Assembly (NCBI RefSeq): GCF_022321485.1
Contig: NZ_JAKOGG010000017.1
Coordinates: 27,883-91,882, forward strand
Reading direction: 5' to 3'
DNA length: 64,000 nt
From: Shewanella electrica
Lineage (GTDB): Bacteria; Pseudomonadota; Gammaproteobacteria; Enterobacterales; Shewanellaceae
Of the stretch, positions 50,769-61,433 are shown one piece after another. The number at the start of each line of letters is the position of its first letter. Position 1 is the stretch's first letter. The translations under genes were made by a program, and so were the position numbers. The notes below the pieces were generated by a model, which saw only the letters and a program-made list of their open reading frames with translations, did no database searches and was not told the origin of the DNA.

Positions 50769-51398
50769 CTATTCGTCATAAGGGAACAGGCCATTATCAT
50801 CGATACCGATATTTTCGCCCCGCGGGGCGCATCGACATTTTGGCACGCTAGCGGCAAGTTCAATGTGGTAATAAGAAACGGGTTCTTGGTAGCGCTTAGT
50901 TTGTAAAATTTGCAGCACTTTAGCGCGAGGGTTTATCTGTTGATAAGTCTCGGTGAGTTGCAGTTCGGCCAGCGATTGCTGGTAGCCTTTTGGAAAAAAC
51001 AGCTGTTCAAAGCGAGTAATTTGGCTGGGGTCTTTGGCTATTTTCAATAAACCTTCAACGATATAGTTCGCACTTTCCACCGTATCGCCAGTGCGTCACG
51101 CCACATTGATCTCCCACTTGGCTTGGATAGCGTGTTTACTACACTGTCGCAGTAAATCGTCTTTCATCTTGGCAAAATCAAACACTTCACCCTCGGGAAT
51201 ACAGAGCACTTCGTCTTCAACGAGGACATTTTCATCCACATTTAACGCCATCTCGGCGACGACATTACAGGAGTTACCGAAGGGGGCTTGGTGTTGTGAG
51301 TCAGGCACCACATCGACGCGCAAGCCTAAGGCACGATAATCTTCAACAACGTTTTGGCGCGTGGTAATAAGCTGTTTGATTTCAACCATGTGATTCAT
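50769..51398 (-). pseudogene. Uncharacterised gene interrupted by an in-frame TGA
   Basis: Two frames, 51398-51096 (100 residues) and 51080-50769 (103 residues), are in the same reading frame, separated only by TGA at 51098-51096 and five codons. Together they read as one protein of about 209 residues. It starts near MVEIKQLITTRQNVVEDYRA and ends with a cysteine pair KCRCAPRGENIG. No family is recognised. A perfect six-base hairpin (AGTGCG/CGCACT, 51069-51095) lies immediately after the TGA on the coding strand. A nonsense mutation or sequencing error is the simplest reading. A selenocysteine insertion signal is a remote alternative. Confidence 0.6.
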
Positions 51399-51630
51399 TC
51401 TTTATCCATAAAAATGGCGCCATTGTGGCTGAATCACAGCGTTAGTTCAAATTTAACCGCGTTCACAATATTGGTTAACTCATTATTTTTATTGAGTAAA
51501 TAAACGTTCCTGTGGGTTGTGTATTACTGCTGGTTAGTTAAACTGCCCCACTTCATTTTATTGGTTTCTAGCGGTGCATGAGGCACCCCAAAAGAGCACC
51601 TCGGCAAGGTTAACGACAGTAAGGAATACG

Positions 51631-54384
51631 ATGTCTCAATTTGAAAAACGCATAGCGATTGCGCTGAATCCCACTGATGCCATCAGCATAAAAGCGGCAT
51701 TAGTTGAATATCACCAACGTCTACAAGATGGCAGTGCTTTCCGTTTTATAGGCAAATTACTGTTTAATATCGAATTTGTGCACAGTGATGATCGCCCGCT
51801 AACGCTGGCGGATGCTGGTGCTAATCAAGCACTGGTTGAGCGTGCGATTAATACCTGTCGCCCCGATGAACCTGAGGCCTACCAAAGTGAACCGATCTTA
51901 TTTGCCGCCGCGTTGAACTTTGCCGAGTTAATGCCTGAGCTGTTGCAAGTGGCAGAAGCTATGGTGAACTTTGCCCGTCAGCGCAATGATGATGGTGATT
52001 TGCGACTGGATGATGACAACTACTTCGGCCTTGAAGCTTTGTTTATGCTGGCGTTGACCGATGTGAATCATTGCCACTATCTGGCCAGCTTTTTAACGCC
52101 GTATTGGAACACTGAAAGCTTCAGTTGGGCGCCTGAAACCCTATCACACTTGGTGAATGAATTTGGCTGGCAACGACCGCTGATTAAAGCCTATCTCTAT
52201 TGTGATAGTGCCCATATGCGGCGCTTCTTCTATCAAGGGCGTGATGGTGATGAGACCGCAGCAGATTTGCTCAGTCATTTGCTGCAACACCAAGAAGATT
52301 ACCAATGGTTTAAAGCGCAATTGCTTGAGCGACTGCTAGCGCGCCCTGTGCTGGCGTATCCGATGGAATCGTTGACCAAAGCAGAGGTGATACTAGGCTT
52401 CTTCTACAGTCTTGGTGAGTGGCCCGTTGCCGATGCTGAACTGGCTTACTACAAGGAAGATGATGAATGGCAAGATGCAGTACAAGCGCTACTGATATTT
52501 GGTCAAACCGTCGAAGCCGAAGCCTTAGCTATTCGCGACCGCATTACTGAGTTGCAACCCGGTGAACCCGTAGAAGTGGTGGCGCAAGCATGGCGTCATC
52601 TTGAGAGCCGTTATGCTGCTTGGCCGCGGGATGAATCCCCAGAGGACGATTGGGATGATGATGCTGATGATGAGACTGACTTTACCGCAGCAGAAAGCCA
52701 AGCTCTAAATGATTTAAGGTCTGCTATTCGCCCAAATTGGGACCGACTTACACGTAAAACTAACTTGGATGAGATTGCCGCCAACTTACCCTCTCCTGTC
52801 TCACGTTGGCTGTATGAAGATTGGCATTATCCATTGTCGAGCTTTGTGAGTTATCGCCTCAAACACCACACTTTGGATGAGGACGACACCGAAGCGCTGC
52901 TGGATTGGCTGAACGAATATTTTATTGATGAGTCGCTGGAGTACATCAAAGACGATTATGTCGATGACGACCATGAGCAATGTGAGCGGCTATTTGCTTG
53001 GTTAGCGTTAGTTAGCAGGGAAGAAGACTTCGACGAGATGGTGTCCATTGCCCGTGATGTTTTCTATCAAGACGGTGGCACTCGCGGCAGCCAGATCAGC
53101 ACCAAACAACCCGCTTATGCTCTGCTTTGGCGCCACGATGGCTATCAACGTGGTGTACTTAGCCTCTTTTGGTTGCTCGGCTGTGAGCAAATCCACCCAG
53201 AGTCAAACTTGGCGATTCTGGCCAGACGGCAATGGCAACTGTTGCTCGCATTAGCGCCGCAACGAGTGATCAGCCGCGTGTGCTATTACTACGGCAATTA
53301 TGCGCACTATGCCGCCATTGACGATGAATCGGTTGAATATCAAGTATATGAACAGCTGGCGCAATTAGGTGTGCCAGAAGCGCACTTACAAGCGTTCCAA
53401 CTGCTGGTGGATCAGCGCGTTGCTGGTTATCGTCCAGCACATCCACGCTTTTGGCAGCGCTATCTCGCCAATATTGAGCATTTTGCGACGGCTGATGAAC
53501 ATGCAACCGGCATGTTGGTACGGCAGCAATGGTTGCAACGGCAGGCATTGGAACAGGCGTTACCTTACTGCACCGAAACGGCCGTGTTGCAGTTTTATGC
53601 CGACACGCAATTAGCGTATCCAGAGAGTGAGTTGCCGATTCAAGCCTTGTTTGAACGAGCGCTATGGCGCTCATTACACGACAGTTTTGCTGACAGTACC
53701 GCGCAGCAACTTTATGACAAGTTACTTGCCTATCTACACAGCGGCGAAGGGCTGGAAGCGTTGACGCCCCAAGCACTTGAATTGCCAGAATTGCGTGGTT
53801 GGAAGCCGTATGTGGAAGATTATCGCATTGGCCCAGCGGACTTTGTTTGGCTGCTGCCAGCAGAGCAAGCGGTGCGCTTGGTACAGTTTTTCTGCCAACA
53901 AGGCGAGCGAGGCTTGCGCTTTTTGCTCGTGCCCCCAGCGGAAGCTGCCTTTATCCATCATTTAATTCGCAGCGGTGAGTTAACCATGGCGGAGCGGTGG
54001 CAGCACGCCGAGGTTGGCCATAACCGTATTAGCGATCCTGATGTGGGGTTGCCATTTTTAGCGGCCAAAGATAACTGGGCGCTTAACTGGCTGGATCAAC
54101 GCGGCATCGACACCGCCTCATTGGTGTATTACGCGGTGACACAAGGGCGTGATTGTGAAGCCTTTGTTGGTAAGCTGGTGAGTGAACAACGCTTGCCTAA
54201 AATGGATAGCCACCTCAAGCGCAAAGATCGCGCTAAGCTACTGCAAATGCTGGCCACCGCGCAGCAGCAAGCTGAAAATAACAACGAGAGTGCTGCCGTA
54301 CCTAACAGTGTCTTTAGCCGTTTTTTCAATGACAGCTCAATTGCTGTTAAATCATTAGCCAAAAAGTTATTTACTAAAGACTAA
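51631..54384 (+). CDS. Large uncharacterised cytoplasmic protein
   Basis: 917 residues from the ATG at 51631, chosen for AAGGA six bases upstream. The annotated open frame extends to 51574 but lacks a better ribosome site. No signal peptide or membrane helix. It is acidic, with a DDWDDDADDETDF cluster near residue 350, and rich in Trp, Leu and Glu helices that could form alpha-solenoid repeats. I recognise no domain. Convergent with a membrane-protein gene, with a shared terminator between them. It stands alone as a single-gene transcript. Confidence 0.8.
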   Translation: MSQFEKRIAIALNPTDAISIKAALVEYHQRLQDGSAFRFIGKLLFNIEFVHSDDRPLTLADAGANQALVERAINTCRPDEPEAYQSEPILFAAALNFAELMPELLQVAEAMVNFARQRNDDGDLRLDDDNYFGLEALFMLALTDVNHCHYLASFLTPYWNTESFSWAPETLSHLVNEFGWQRPLIKAYLYCDSAHMRRFFYQGRDGDETAADLLSHLLQHQEDYQWFKAQLLERLLARPVLAYPMESLTKAEVILGFFYSLGEWPVADAELAYYKEDDEWQDAVQALLIFGQTVEAEALAIRDRITELQPGEPVEVVAQAWRHLESRYAAWPRDESPEDDWDDDADDETDFTAAESQALNDLRSAIRPNWDRLTRKTNLDEIAANLPSPVSRWLYEDWHYPLSSFVSYRLKHHTLDEDDTEALLDWLNEYFIDESLEYIKDDYVDDDHEQCERLFAWLALVSREEDFDEMVSIARDVFYQDGGTRGSQISTKQPAYALLWRHDGYQRGVLSLFWLLGCEQIHPESNLAILARRQWQLLLALAPQRVISRVCYYYGNYAHYAAIDDESVEYQVYEQLAQLGVPEAHLQAFQLLVDQRVAGYRPAHPRFWQRYLANIEHFATADEHATGMLVRQQWLQRQALEQALPYCTETAVLQFYADTQLAYPESELPIQALFERALWRSLHDSFADSTAQQLYDKLLAYLHSGEGLEALTPQALELPELRGWKPYVEDYRIGPADFVWLLPAEQAVRLVQFFCQQGERGLRFLLVPPAEAAFIHHLIRSGELTMAERWQHAEVGHNRISDPDVGLPFLAAKDNWALNWLDQRGIDTASLVYYAVTQGRDCEAFVGKLVSEQRLPKMDSHLKRKDRAKLLQMLATAQQQAENNNESAAVPNSVFSRFFNDSSIAVKSLAKKLFTKD

Positions 54385-54405
54385 TGCTGCGCAGTGCAGA
54401 CAAAG

Positions 54406-54432
54406 AAAGCGGCCAACTGGCCGCTTTGTTGT
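54406..54432. terminator. Terminator between the 917-residue gene and the leftward membrane genes
   Basis: AAAGCGGCC (54406-54414) and GGCCGCTTT (54419-54427) form a perfect nine-base stem with a four-base loop, followed by GTTGTTG. It probably serves both convergent genes. Confidence 0.7.
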
Positions 54433-54444
54433 TGCTGGGTGCAA

Positions 54445-55323
54445 CTATTTTGGTGGCGCTGTTTTTAGTGCGAGTAGTGCCACTACCACAATGCTGAACC
54501 AACTTAGCAGCATCTGCAGTCCGATAAGCAACAGGGCCACTTCATAAGGTATGTTTATTTCACTTGGTATAATGCTTTTCAAGGTGATGCTGGCGGCCAA
54601 AGGCAACAGCAGCAGTGTTAACGTTTTGCCAAAGTGCCAGCCGATATTAAGGCTGCGACGATAGAGCATTCTACCGCCGAAGAAACAGAGTAATACGCCC
54701 CACGCGCCTAAACAAAAAGTAATACCTTGGTCATCCCAGTGCAGGCCATCGGCACGGCCGAGTATGAATAAAATGATGGGGATGATATTCCACAACAGCA
54801 GCCGAAAACTCTGCCAAAAGTAGCCGACAGCATGCAGCTGCAATCTATCTTGATGTGCGGGATTGCTTTGTAGCAGCGGATGTTTAGGTTGTTGTTGCGC
54901 CAGTTGTGGAAGCTTGCGAAACCAAAATAGATGCAGGATTAACCAAAGCACGCTAATAGCCATCTCGGCAATGAGCACATTGGTACTTGATGCATGTCTT
55001 GTCGCTGCAGCGATGTGCAGTAGATTGATCACCAAGTGGGTGGTGGCTAAGTTAATAAGGGTTAGCGGTAAAGCGAACCAAATGCCAACCGTTCGATAAG
55101 CCAATAATAGGTGTGCGGCTAACCACAATAGCCCCAACAGATCGGAGACGCTTAACACCGCAATACCATTGGATCCGATTGCAATGACTAAAGTATCGAC
55201 TAGCACTGCCATCATAAAGAGCAGTGATTGGGCGATGAAGTAGCGGTCACGGTCGAGACGCTTGCCTGTAGTTTCGACAAACTGATCTTGCCAAAGAAGA
55301 TCTTTAATAATTTTCAAAATCAT
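54445..55323 (-). CDS. Integral membrane protein of unknown function
   Basis: 292 residues with about seven to eight hydrophobic segments, including LLGLLWLAAHLLLAYRTVG and the C-terminal ALLLIGLQMLLSWFSIVVVALL. A basic, non-membrane loop near residues 145-165 (PQLAQQQPKHPLLQSNPAHQ) splits it. No family recognised. The start overlaps the upstream membrane-protein gene by four bases, so the two are translated together and may form a complex. Confidence 0.65.
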   Translation of the reverse strand: MILKIIKDLLWQDQFVETTGKRLDRDRYFIAQSLLFMMAVLVDTLVIAIGSNGIAVLSVSDLLGLLWLAAHLLLAYRTVGIWFALPLTLINLATTHLVINLLHIAAATRHASSTNVLIAEMAISVLWLILHLFWFRKLPQLAQQQPKHPLLQSNPAHQDRLQLHAVGYFWQSFRLLLWNIIPIILFILGRADGLHWDDQGITFCLGAWGVLLCFFGGRMLYRRSLNIGWHFGKTLTLLLLPLAASITLKSIIPSEINIPYEVALLLIGLQMLLSWFSIVVVALLALKTAPPK

Positions 55324-56105
55324 GGCATTAATTCAACTTTTATACTGGAGATGGCAACCTGTTGATGTCGCCACACAATCGCGGCGCTAGCGGTGGCAAA
55401 CAGTGCGATGATGAGGTCTATAGTCAACTGTTCACCATCAATGCCGAATAAAGGGTCGATGAGCTGGTGGTTAAACACGGTATTAACGATGTAAGCCAAA
55501 CTGATCAGCGGGATGCCGATAGCCGCTAGCCGTTGGTTTTTATGGCTAACCAGGTTGAGTTGGTATTTGATGCCGTACAGCAAAAACAGCGCCGCGTAAC
55601 AACCTAGCAGCACCAGCAGCGTCAGCAGGTAATCTAGCTGGTGGTGGAATGCCAGCACATCACACGTCACTATGGCGGAAATGAACAGGTTGATGCCTAG
55701 CAGCCACTTAGCAAGCCCCGTTGACTGATAGGCGCAATATTGGCTTTCTTCCAAGCTCATGCCATTGCTGTCCAGCACCGAAGCTATGAAGGTTTGATAA
55801 AAATAGAACATCAGCGCCATCATTGCCGCGCCGGTTTGATGGCTGACGCAGTAGCACATGCCAACCACCGCAAAACCGAAGTTGGTATAACCCAATATTT
55901 TTAATGTCTTGCTGGAGAACAATGTGTCTCTAATGCAAATCCCAACCAATGCGGTGTTGGACACGATAAACAACGCGGTGGCGAAGAACAGATAGAAGTT
56001 GCGCTCCAACCCAAGGGGATGAGATTCCGGAATGCAGGCGATGATAAATGACACCACCAGCAGCATCACAATGTACAACGCGTTAGCTAATTTGGGATAC
56101 AACAT
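55320..56105 (-). CDS. Integral membrane protein of unknown function
   Basis: 261 residues from the ATG at 56105, which follows GGGAG by eight bases. An ATG at 56120 would add five residues but lacks a clear ribosome site. About eight hydrophobic segments, for example NALYIVMLLVVSFIIACIP and FLFYGIKY-like loops near residue 190. No recognised family. Overlaps the next gene at ATGA. Upstream is the long gap before cyoA. Confidence 0.65.
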   Translation of the reverse strand: MLYPKLANALYIVMLLVVSFIIACIPESHPLGLERNFYLFFATALFIVSNTALVGICIRDTLFSSKTLKILGYTNFGFAVVGMCYCVSHQTGAAMMALMFYFYQTFIASVLDSNGMSLEESQYCAYQSTGLAKWLLGINLFISAIVTCDVLAFHHQLDYLLTLLVLLGCYAALFLLYGIKYQLNLVSHKNQRLAAIGIPLISLAYIVNTVFNHQLIDPLFGIDGEQLTIDLIIALFATASAAIVWRHQQVAISSIKVELMP

Positions 56106-56949
56106 CAGTGCCGCTCCCATAATCCAAGCGGTAACTGTTTTTTATTCAACATGTTAACCCGTTTGACCCCTGTATTGTTATTGGTTTCAACCTGTGGGAT
56201 TTGTGGCCAACCTGCGTACGGCGGTTGGCTGTAGCGAAGCAGCAATTGAGAGTGATGTCGCATAAGCAGCTAAAACGAATGATGGGTTGGCACGAGATAA
56301 CAATGAGGCTGTTGTGCTGGCGCACTGATGAACTGTGGCAGAGGAGATAGTCGATAATACAAACGGTTACATCCTTATAGTCGTCGTTTCACTGAGTTTG
56401 GCTAATAAATAGCTACTACAGAAGAGCGGCCGGATTCTGGCATAACCTTAATTTGATTGATAGAAAATTGGTGAAGATTTACCTATTTTTGTAGTTAAAA
56501 GGTTTTTTGCAGGTGTTTTATGTGATGTATGTCGTTAATTGTATGTTTTAAATCATATTGTTTGCTGGTTTTATTTTGAGCTGTTTGATTTTTAAAGGGG
56601 AAATTTTACGCTTAAATCGCTAGTTTATCTGTTTACCTGAGTGCTTTAACAACCATTTGCTTCACTAAAGCAGAATGACCATTGTACTTCAGCTACTTTT
56701 CATCCAGCCTACTTACTATTCCATTGCGCAAATAATGATTGGTCGTTATAACCGCATGATTTATGGTGAATTACTACTAAAGTTGTAATTAAGTTAACGC
56801 TAATTTGAACTTTTTTTAGTCATTGCCGTATTGAGTTATAGCGAAAGATAAATGACTTTTGTCGCTGGCTTTGATGAGCGTATGTGGCGGTTGATCACTG
56901 ATTTATCTGAGTAAAAAACCACTTAACCGTTGTGTGCTCAAAAGATTTT

Positions 56950-56965
56950 TGTGATAATCTTCACG
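56950..56965. promoter_or_regulatory. CRP-like site upstream of cyoA
   Basis: TGTGATAATCTTCACG fits TGTGA-N6-TCACA with one mismatch. It is about 550 bases from cyoA, so action on that gene would need a distal promoter. The match is by eye. Confidence 0.4.
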
Positions 56966-57452
56966 TTTATCAAACCAGCTATACAGAAGTCACATTTTTG
57001 TGTGGTTGGAGTGGTTCCATTTATAAGAGAAATCGAAAAAACGGTACAAGTTTCGCGCTGGAAACGCTATCAAAGCGCGCTTTCAGAAAGGGCAAATAAT
57101 AGTCCTGCGAGTGTATTTTAAGCTTTTCCCACTTTTCGAGTTCTTGGTGCTGGCATTGAGCTGTGTGTTACGGGGGCGTTTTTGAGTCGTGTTGCTTCGT
57201 GTGATAGCTGCATAATCAACCATGACTCATCGAATTCTGTCGCTAACTATTAATCTAAGGTGTTGTTAATTAACCGCCACTGAACAATCAGCGGTGCGTG
57301 ACGCGTTTTAGCTAATGGTTGCTTTTCATACTTCTCAATCAAAAAATCACTAATTTGGCAACCATCCTAAGGTTTGATGTATGCAGATTGGTTTCGGCGT
57401 CTATTATTGTAAAGCTGATTTGTCGTCAGCCCTGTTAGTAGCGTCGTCAATG

Positions 57453-57475
57453 CCACCAATGATGGTTATTGGTGG
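57453..57475 (+). promoter_or_regulatory. Hairpin just upstream of cyoA
   Basis: CCACCAAT (57453-57460) and ATTGGTGG (57468-57475) form a perfect eight-base stem with a seven-base loop, 37 bases before the cyoA start. It may be a leader hairpin affecting cyo expression. Confidence 0.45.
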
Positions 57476-57511
57476 ATGTTATCAACCTCTGTCGTTAGAG
57501 GAAGGTTCTTC

Positions 57512-58492
57512 GTGTTTATTCGTAGCCTAAGTAAATTCGCTTTAGCAGCCTTAGCCCTAGTGCTATCTGGTTGTGAGGGTGGTGTGCTAGACCCTAAAGG
57601 TCATGTAGGTGTACAGGAAAAAGAACTGATTATCATCGCCACCGTGCTGATGTTGTTAGTGGTTATTCCTGTAATTTTCATGACGCTGTATTTCGCATGG
57701 AAGTACCGTGAAGGTCGTGATGAAGTCTATATGCCTAAATGGGCGCACTCCACGAAAATTGAGTCTGTGATTTGGACTATCCCGATCATCATCATCATCA
57801 TTCTGGGGACTATTACCTGGAAAACAACCCATGAGTTGGATCCATATCGGCCGTTAGAAGACGCTGATGGGAAGCAACTGGACCATATGGTTGTTGAAGT
57901 TGTATCGCTGAACTGGAAATGGTTGTTTATCTATCCAGAACAAGGTGTTGCAACCGTTAATGAGCTGGTTTTCCCTAAAGACGTTCCAGTGCAGTTCAAG
58001 ATCACTTCTGACTCCACTATGAATTCATTCTTTATTCCTCAGTTGGGTAGCCAAATCTATTCAATGGCCGGAATGGAGACCAAACTTCACCTGATTGCCA
58101 ACCATGAAGGCACTTATGATGGCTTCTCGGCCAACTATAGTGGCGCTGGTTTTACCGGTATGAAGTTTAAAGCGATTGCGACCGCTACTGATGCTGACTT
58201 CAATAGTTGGGTTGCCAAAGTGAAAGCCAGTGGAACTCCATTGAACCCTCAAAGTTATGAAGTGCTTGCAGAGGAAAGTGAAAACAATCCTGTGCAGTAT
58301 TATAGCGACGTAACAGATGGCCTGTTCCATCAAATCGTTATGAAGTATATGCAGCACTATAACGATTGGGGCAAAGGCGGTAAGGAACATGGTGAGGGAA
58401 TGGAGCATGGCGAACATCACGATGCGGAAGCATCTGATATGCCTAAGATGCAACATTCAGCTGATCACGCCGCTGCTCATGGGGAGGCGTAG
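57512..58492 (+). CDS. cyoA: Cytochrome bo-type quinol oxidase subunit II
   Basis: 326 residues from the GTG at 57512, which follows GAGGAAGG at six bases. A lipoprotein signal (ALALVLSGC) is followed by two membrane helices and the COX2-like periplasmic domain ([13 protein letters not shown]-like, here [12 protein letters not shown]). The CuA cysteine pair of true cytochrome c oxidases is absent, so quinol is the donor. The C-terminus is a His-rich tail ([14 protein letters not shown]). First gene of cyoABCDE. Confidence 0.95.
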   Translation: MFIRSLSKFALAALALVLSGCEGGVLDPKGHVGVQEKELIIIATVLMLLVVIPVIFMTLYFAWKYREGRDEVYMPKWAHSTKIESVIWTIPIIIIIILGTITWKTTHELDPYRPLEDADGKQLDHMVVEVVSLNWKWLFIYPEQGVATVNELVFPKDVPVQFKITSDSTMNSFFIPQLGSQIYSMAGMETKLHLIANHEGTYDGFSANYSGAGFTGMKFKAIATATDADFNSWVAKVKASGTPLNPQSYEVLAEESENNPVQYYSDVTDGLFHQIVMKYMQHYNDWGKGGKEHGEGMEHGEHHDAEASDMPKMQHSADHAAAHGEA

Positions 58493-58500
58493 GAGTTAAT

Positions 58501-60486
58501 ATGTCTTTATTAGGTAAACTTTCGATTGATGCGGTGCCGTATCACGAACCCATTGTTATGGGCACCCTTGCTGGCGTAGGTATTATTGGCCTGTTGCTGG
58601 TGGTGTTACTGACAAAATTCAAACTTTGGGTACCGTTGTGGCGTGACTGGATTACATCCGTTGACCATAAACGCTTAGGTATCATGTACATCGTGCTGGC
58701 ATTAGTCATGCTAATCCGTGGTTTTGCGGATGCGATCATGATGCGTACCCAACTGGCACTCGCCACTAACGGCAATGCTGGATATCTTCCACCTGAACAC
58801 TACGACCAAATCTTTAGTGCTCACGGCGTTATCATGATCATCTTTATGGCGATGCCATTCATGGTCGGTCTGATGAACATCGTGGTGCCATTGCAAATTG
58901 GTGCGCGTGACGTTGCTTTCCCATTCCTGAACAACCTCAGCTTCTGGTTAACTACCGCTGGTGCGATTCTGATCAACATCTCTTTAGGGGTTGGTGAGTT
59001 TGCTAAAACTGGTTGGGTAGCTTATCCACCGCTGTCGGAACTGACGTTCAGTCCGGGAGTCGGGGTCGACTACTATATTTGGGCACTGCAGTTATCAGGT
59101 CTTGGTACCTTGTTGACGGGCGTGAACTTCTTGGTAACGGTATTTAAGTGCCGCACACCAAGCATGAAGTTGATGCAAATTCCGGTGTTCACTTGGGCAT
59201 GTACTTGGGCCAACATCCTGATTGTGGCTTCATTCCCAATCCTGACCGCTGCTTTGGGCTTGCTGACGCTTGACCGTTACTTGGATTTCCACTTCTTCAC
59301 TAACGAAGGTGGTGGTAATGCCATGATGTATATCAACCTGTTCTGGGCATGGGGTCACCCTGAGGTGTACATCCTGATCCTGCCAGCGTTTGGTATCTTC
59401 TCGGAAATCGTGGCGACGTTCAGCTCTAAACGTCTGTTCGGTTATACCTCAATGATCGTTGCTAACGGTGCTATCTCAGTACTGGGCTTCATCGTATGGT
59501 TGCACCACTTCTTTACCATGGGTTCTGGCGCCAACGTTAACGCGTTCTTCGGTGTGATGACCATGATTATTGCGGTGCCTACCGGGGTGAAACTGTTTAA
59601 CTGGCTGTTCACCATGTACCGCGGTCGTGTACGCATCACCGTGCCTATCATGTGGACCTTGGGCTTCATGACCACCTTTACTATTGGTGGTATGACTGGG
59701 GTACTGTTGGCGGTGCCAGGTGCTGACTTCGTGTTGCATAACAGCTTGTTCCTGATCGCTCACTTCCATAACACCATCATCGGTGGTGCGGTATTTGGTT
59801 ACTTGGCAGGCTTCGCCTACTGGTTCCCTAAAGCGATGGGCTTCCACCTGAACGAGAAACTCGGTAAGAGTGCCTTCTGGTGCTGGTTGGTTGGTTTCTA
59901 TGTAGCCTTTATGCCGCTGTACGTGCTCGGCTTCATGGGTATGACTCGTCGTCTGAACCACACTGATAACCCAGCATGGAACATCTGGTTGTATATCGCT
60001 TGTGTCGGTGCCTTCATTATTCTGGCGGGTATCGTGTCGCAACTGCTGCAACTGTTTGTATCGTTCCGTGACCGTAAGCAAAACCTGGATACCACTGGTG
60101 ACCCATGGAATGCGCGTACGCTGGAATGGCAAACTTCGTCACCTCCACAGTTCTATAACTTTGCCAAGTTGCCTGAAGTGCACGATATCGATGCCTTCAT
60201 GGATGCTAAAGAGAAAGGGACTGCGTACCAGAAATTGGATAAGTATGAGCCTATCCATATGCCGAAAAACACCGCAGCTGGTGTCGTTATCGGTGGCGCA
60301 TTAGCCGTCATGGGCTTTGCCTTGATCTGGCACATCTGGTGGTTGGCAGCGGTATCGCTGGTTGCATCAATTGTGGCATTCATCGTGCGTGCTTACGACA
60401 ATGATGTGGACTACTACGTCCAACCTGACGAAATTGAAAAAATTGAAGATGCCTTTGTGAAAGGTGCTTCGGAGGTGAAGGCATGA
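58501..60486 (+). CDS. cyoB: Quinol oxidase subunit I (haem-copper oxidase)
   Basis: 661 residues with 14-15 membrane helices. The haem and copper ligands are in [45 protein letters not shown] and HFHNTIIGG. The HPEVY motif gives the crosslinked His-Tyr of the binuclear centre. It reduces oxygen to water and pumps protons. It starts eight bases after cyoA, with AGGAG upstream, and its stop overlaps cyoC by four bases. Confidence 0.97.
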   Translation: MSLLGKLSIDAVPYHEPIVMGTLAGVGIIGLLLVVLLTKFKLWVPLWRDWITSVDHKRLGIMYIVLALVMLIRGFADAIMMRTQLALATNGNAGYLPPEHYDQIFSAHGVIMIIFMAMPFMVGLMNIVVPLQIGARDVAFPFLNNLSFWLTTAGAILINISLGVGEFAKTGWVAYPPLSELTFSPGVGVDYYIWALQLSGLGTLLTGVNFLVTVFKCRTPSMKLMQIPVFTWACTWANILIVASFPILTAALGLLTLDRYLDFHFFTNEGGGNAMMYINLFWAWGHPEVYILILPAFGIFSEIVATFSSKRLFGYTSMIVANGAISVLGFIVWLHHFFTMGSGANVNAFFGVMTMIIAVPTGVKLFNWLFTMYRGRVRITVPIMWTLGFMTTFTIGGMTGVLLAVPGADFVLHNSLFLIAHFHNTIIGGAVFGYLAGFAYWFPKAMGFHLNEKLGKSAFWCWLVGFYVAFMPLYVLGFMGMTRRLNHTDNPAWNIWLYIACVGAFIILAGIVSQLLQLFVSFRDRKQNLDTTGDPWNARTLEWQTSSPPQFYNFAKLPEVHDIDAFMDAKEKGTAYQKLDKYEPIHMPKNTAAGVVIGGALAVMGFALIWHIWWLAAVSLVASIVAFIVRAYDNDVDYYVQPDEIEKIEDAFVKGASEVKA

Positions 60487-61091
60487 GCAGCGTGAGTCAA
60501 GCAATTGATGCTCATGAGCATCATGAACATCACGATACAGGTAAAAACACCCTCTTCGGTTTCTGGCTTTACCTGATGACCGACTGCCTGTTGTTCGCGT
60601 CAGTATTTGCTACTTATGCAGTACTGTACATGAACACCGCAGGTGGCGTGTCTGGACACGATATTTTTGAGTTGGATTATGTGGCAGTGGAAACTGCTGC
60701 CCTGCTGCTCAGTTCTATCACTTATGGTTTTGCCATGATTGCGGCACACAAACAGAATCGTTCAGCCACCTTAGGTTGGTTGTCGATCACTTTTGTGTTG
60801 GGTGCAATCTTCATCGGGATGGAAGTCAATGAGTTCCATCACCTGATTGCCAATGGCAATGGTCCGTCACGCAGTGCCTTCTTATCATCGTTCTTTGCGT
60901 TGGTAGGTATGCACGGTCTGCACGTAACTGCTGGTCTGATTTGGATGGCAGTTATGATGGTCGAAGTCGCTAAGCGTGGCTTAGGCAACCGCACAATCAC
61001 TCGCTTGGGTTGCTTGAGTATGTTCTGGCACTTCCTGGACGTTATCTGGATCTGTGTATTCACCGTTGTTTACTTGTTGGGGGTAGTGTAA
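60483..61091 (+). CDS. cyoC: Quinol oxidase subunit III
   Basis: 202 residues with five membrane helices. The conserved glutamate lies in [16 protein letters not shown], and [16 protein letters not shown] is typical of COX3-like subunits. Its start overlaps cyoB (ATGA) and its stop shares one base with the cyoD start. Confidence 0.96.
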   Translation: MSSVSQAIDAHEHHEHHDTGKNTLFGFWLYLMTDCLLFASVFATYAVLYMNTAGGVSGHDIFELDYVAVETAALLLSSITYGFAMIAAHKQNRSATLGWLSITFVLGAIFIGMEVNEFHHLIANGNGPSRSAFLSSFFALVGMHGLHVTAGLIWMAVMMVEVAKRGLGNRTITRLGCLSMFWHFLDVIWICVFTVVYLLGVV

Positions 61092-61423
61092 TGAGCGATT
61101 TATCTCATTCAACCCATGACGACGGTCATGGAAGCGTTAAGTCTTACCTGATCGGCTTTGTGTTATCAGTGATTCTGACTGTGATCCCTTTTTGGGCAGT
61201 AATGAGCAGCCAGTTTTCTAAGCCAGCAACCATCGTATTGGTGGTGGTATTTGCGGTAGTACAGATTATTGTGCACCTGAAGTACTTCTTGCACTTAGAT
61301 TTCACACCGACAGGCAAAGAGAACACTATTGCGTTCCTGTTCTCTGCGCTGATTATTGGTCTGGTGGTGGGTCTGTCCATCTGGATTCTGTACAGTGCTA
61401 ACGCGCTGATGATGTACATGTGA
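61091..61423 (+). CDS. cyoD: Quinol oxidase subunit IV
   Basis: 110 residues from the ATG at 61091, which shares its A with the cyoC stop codon. Three membrane helices; [21 protein letters not shown] is the usual CyoD core. A longer frame from 61010 overlaps cyoC and is not supported. Confidence 0.95.
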   Translation: MSDLSHSTHDDGHGSVKSYLIGFVLSVILTVIPFWAVMSSQFSKPATIVLVVVFAVVQIIVHLKYFLHLDFTPTGKENTIAFLFSALIIGLVVGLSIWILYSANALMMYM

Positions 61424-61433
61424 GCTGATTAAT

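Larger units (their letters stand above)
56106..57511. other. Long AT-rich gap upstream of cyoA
   Basis: About 1.4 kb without a convincing gene. A rightward frame at 56930-57121 has a poor start and no recognisable protein. Sites noted: a CRP-like sequence at 56950-56965; a perfect 12-base palindrome AAAGCGCGCTTT at about 57072-57083; and a hairpin at 57453-57475 just before cyoA. It probably carries the divergent promoters of the leftward membrane genes and of the quinol oxidase operon. Confidence 0.55.

Noticed and set aside
51069-51098. Selenocysteine insertion signal after the in-frame TGA
   Set aside because: The hairpin is short and lacks the distance and apical loop of known bacterial SECIS elements, and no selenoprotein family is recognised. 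Kept only as a remote option.
56930-57121. 63-codon rightward frame in the cyoA upstream gap
   Set aside because: It has no clear ribosome site or recognisable sequence and overlaps palindromes more consistent with regulatory DNA.
59476-60132. 218-codon leftward frame opposite cyoB
   Set aside because: It is antisense to a clear oxidase subunit, is rich in His and Gln as expected from a shadow frame, and has no recognisable domain or ribosome site.
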